Shown here piece by piece: positions 6,794 through 7,709 of a DNA stretch of 7,709 bases. Numbering within the stretch: the first letter of the stretch is position 1; the number at the start of each line of letters is the position of its first letter. The stretch spans positions 1-7,709 of the forward strand of contig CAAGMP010000277.1 in assembly GCA_900771065.1 (NCBI GenBank), in the 5' to 3' direction. Below the pieces are notes generated by a model. The model ran no database searches. It worked only from the letters and a program-made list of their open reading frames with translations, and was not told the origin of the DNA. This DNA is from an uncultured Acinetobacter sp. (GTDB lineage Bacteria; Pseudomonadota; Gammaproteobacteria; Pseudomonadales; Moraxellaceae). The position numbers and the translations under genes were made by a program.

Positions 6794-7168
6794 ATGAATC
6801 ATCCTGCAGATTTAAAATATGCACGTACCCACGAATGGGTTCGTATTGAAGGTGATCTTATCGTGACAGGTATTTCAGACCATGCACAAGATGCTTTAGG
6901 TGATTTAGTTTATGTTGAAGCCCCTGAAGTGGGTCAACAAATTCAAGCTGGTAATGCAGTAGGTGTAGTTGAATCGGTGAAAACAGCTTCTGATATTCAT
7001 GCACCAATTAGTGGTGAAGTAGTTGAAATCAATACTGCACTTGAAGATGATCCAGATTTTGTCAATGAAGACCCTTATCATAAAGGTTGGATTTATAAAA
7101 TAAAACCTAGCAATTTGGCTGATGTTGAACAACTTTTATCTAGCCAAGATTATGAAACAGGCTTATAA
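6794..7168 (+). CDS. gcvH: Glycine cleavage system H protein
   Basis: This 124-residue soluble lipoyl carrier shuttles the aminomethyl group between the P, T and L proteins of the glycine cleavage complex. It has the usual N-terminal YARTHEWVRIEG (9-20), the GISDHAQDALGDLVYVEAP stretch (26-44), and the lipoylation site VGVVESVKTASDIHAPISG with K63 as the modified lysine (K64 in E. coli). It continues with the ALEDDPDFVNEDPYHKGWIYKI type C-terminal part. Length is normal for the family. ATG 6794 is chosen because AAAGGGAG ends 8 bases before it and the family starts here; an upstream in-frame ATG at 6764 would add ten unrelated residues and lacks a ribosome site. gcvT and gcvP are not nearby, so the gene is an isolated unit between two terminators. 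Its lipoyl group would be made by LipA, encoded about 1.7 kb away. Confidence 0.96.
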   Translation: MNHPADLKYARTHEWVRIEGDLIVTGISDHAQDALGDLVYVEAPEVGQQIQAGNAVGVVESVKTASDIHAPISGEVVEINTALEDDPDFVNEDPYHKGWIYKIKPSNLADVEQLLSSQDYETGL

Positions 7169-7171
7169 GTT

Positions 7172-7200
7172 AAAAAAATCTCCAAAATTGGAGATTTTTT
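7172..7200. terminator. Bidirectional intrinsic terminator between gcvH and the 52-residue gene
   Basis: The stem ATCTCCA / TGGAGAT (7178-7184 and 7189-7195) has a 4-base loop. It is flanked by a run of seven A on the left (7172-7178) and six T on the right (7195-7200), so it can end transcripts from either side. It lies 3 bases after the gcvH stop and 8 bases after the end of the convergent minus-strand small gene. Confidence 0.9.
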
Positions 7201-7208
7201 ATTTGCGC

Positions 7209-7367
7209 TTAAGTTTGTTTTAGTGCGCTCATTACAACTTGTTCTAGTTTTGTATTTGTTTGCTCTGTTGTTTTGGCTGAACATTCACAATATTTTTTTA
7301 ATTTTTTCGATTTAAATACATACGTCGCTGCCCCTACTAAACCAACTAAAATCAGTACTTTTTTCAT
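7209..7367 (-). CDS. Small membrane-anchored protein of unknown function (52 residues)
   Basis: The frame starts at ATG 7367-7365 and ends at TAA 7211-7209. The start is well supported: AAGGA stands 8 bases upstream. The protein begins MKK, has one hydrophobic segment (VLILVGLVGAATYVF, residues 4-18), then a basic stretch KSKKLKK (19-25), then YCEC with two cysteines at 27 and 29, and a polar Thr/Gln/Lys-rich tail. No lipobox cysteine follows the hydrophobic part, so it is not a lipoprotein. The basic stretch after a very short N-terminus suggests a membrane anchor with the tail in the cytoplasm, though a cleaved signal peptide cannot be excluded. The C-E-C pair could bind a metal or form a disulfide. 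It ends at the terminator shared with gcvH and has a possible -10 box upstream. I do not recognise the family. Confidence 0.7.
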   Translation of the reverse strand: MKKVLILVGLVGAATYVFKSKKLKKYCECSAKTTEQTNTKLEQVVMSALKQT

Positions 7368-7402
7368 CGTTCTTTTCCTTGAATGTAGGTTTCCTCATTA
7401 TC

Positions 7403-7408
7403 AGTATA
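7403..7408 (-). promoter_or_regulatory. Possible -10 box of the 52-residue gene
   Basis: TATACT is read on the minus strand and would start transcription near 7397, about 30 bases before the ATG. No clear -35 box stands at 16-18 bases. The rest of the 7368-7590 intergenic region is AT-rich with no hairpin or RNA gene that I can identify, and it must also hold the mutS promoter, which I could not place. Confidence 0.35.
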
Positions 7409-7544
7409 AGCAGTAAAATCGCTTGAATATTGATAGGTTTTGTATCAAATTTTAAACACAAGGTAACTGCTTAAAATTAAAAATGAAGTTTGATTGATTA
7501 TTTTCAGTTAAAATATTTTGCTATTTAGAATTAGGATCAAGCGC

Positions 7545-7583
7545 ATGTCATTGACCTTCATTTTTATGGTTTTAAAGGGATAA
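7545..7583 (+). other. Possible 12-codon leader reading frame before mutS
   Basis: ATG 7545 opens a 12-codon frame (MSLTFIFMVLKG) ending in TAA at 7581-7583, 7 bases before the mutS ATG and in another frame. AGGA (7533-7536) lies 8 bases before this ATG, a better-spaced ribosome site than the one for mutS itself. The mutS Shine-Dalgarno GGGA overlaps the last two codons of the leader. It could couple translation to mutS or be a chance frame. Confidence 0.3.
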
Positions 7584-7590
7584 AATCAAT

Positions 7591-7709
7591 ATGAATACTG
7601 CAGATTTAAATCCTGATTTATCATCACACACGCCTATGATGCAGCAATATTTAAAAATTAAACAAGCGCATCCAAATGCATTATTATTTTATCGTATGGG
7701 CGATTTTTA
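7591..7709 (+). CDS. mutS: DNA mismatch repair protein MutS, N-terminal 39 codons only
   Basis: The frame opens at ATG 7591 and runs off the window. After a short variable head it reads MMQQYLKIKQAHPNALLFYRMGDF (residues 16-39). This is the hallmark start of the MutS mismatch-binding domain, where the family continues with the phenylalanine-containing stretch that wedges beside mispaired bases. Full MutS proteins are about 850-880 residues, so more than 95% of the gene is outside. The protein binds mismatches and, with MutL, starts repair; the ATPase domain cannot be judged here. GGGA (7577-7580) lies 10 bases before the ATG, a slightly long spacing. An in-frame TAA at 7573 rules out any longer N-terminus. 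Confidence 0.93.
   Translation, partial: MNTADLNPDLSSHTPMMQQYLKIKQAHPNALLFYRMGDF

Noticed and set aside
6905..7132. Minus-strand frame opposite gcvH
   Set aside because: It is a shadow of the conserved H-protein sequence.

Overview
The window is an AT-rich stretch of bacterial chromosome. The sequences of LipA, SthA and GcvH, the compact gene spacing and the short intrinsic terminators point to a gammaproteobacterium of the Moraxellaceae, most likely an Acinetobacter. This assignment rests on recognising the proteins, not on a search. I see no mobile element, CRISPR array, tRNA or rRNA, and no sign of horizontal transfer. It reads as an ordinary housekeeping region.

Left part (1-2529). A DedA-family membrane protein runs off the left edge on the minus strand. 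It is divergent from a Sel1-repeat protein on the plus strand, whose stop codon lies inside its own terminator. Facing it on the minus strand is an MFS transporter, followed by a possible 43-residue single-span membrane protein that overlaps the transporter's stop codon. A possible hairpin covers part of the transporter's ribosome binding site.

Middle part (2530-5257). On the minus strand lie phrB (CPD photolyase) and, upstream of it, lipA (lipoyl synthase), separated by a clear lipA terminator. A 213-base divergent intergenic region with TATAAT boxes on both strands separates lipA from sthA.

Right part (5258-7709). On the plus strand are sthA (soluble transhydrogenase), gcvH (glycine cleavage H protein) and the first 39 codons of mutS, which runs off the right edge. 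Between gcvH and mutS, on the minus strand, is a 52-residue membrane-anchored protein of unknown function. A 12-codon leader reading frame with a good Shine-Dalgarno sequence may precede mutS.

Functional links are loose. LipA makes the lipoyl group carried by GcvH, SthA balances NADH and NADPH, and PhrB and MutS both act in DNA repair. Most genes have their own terminator, so this is a row of small transcription units, not one operon. I did not find a convincing novel system. The points most worth a second look are the two small proteins, the leader reading frame before mutS and the hairpin over the transporter start.
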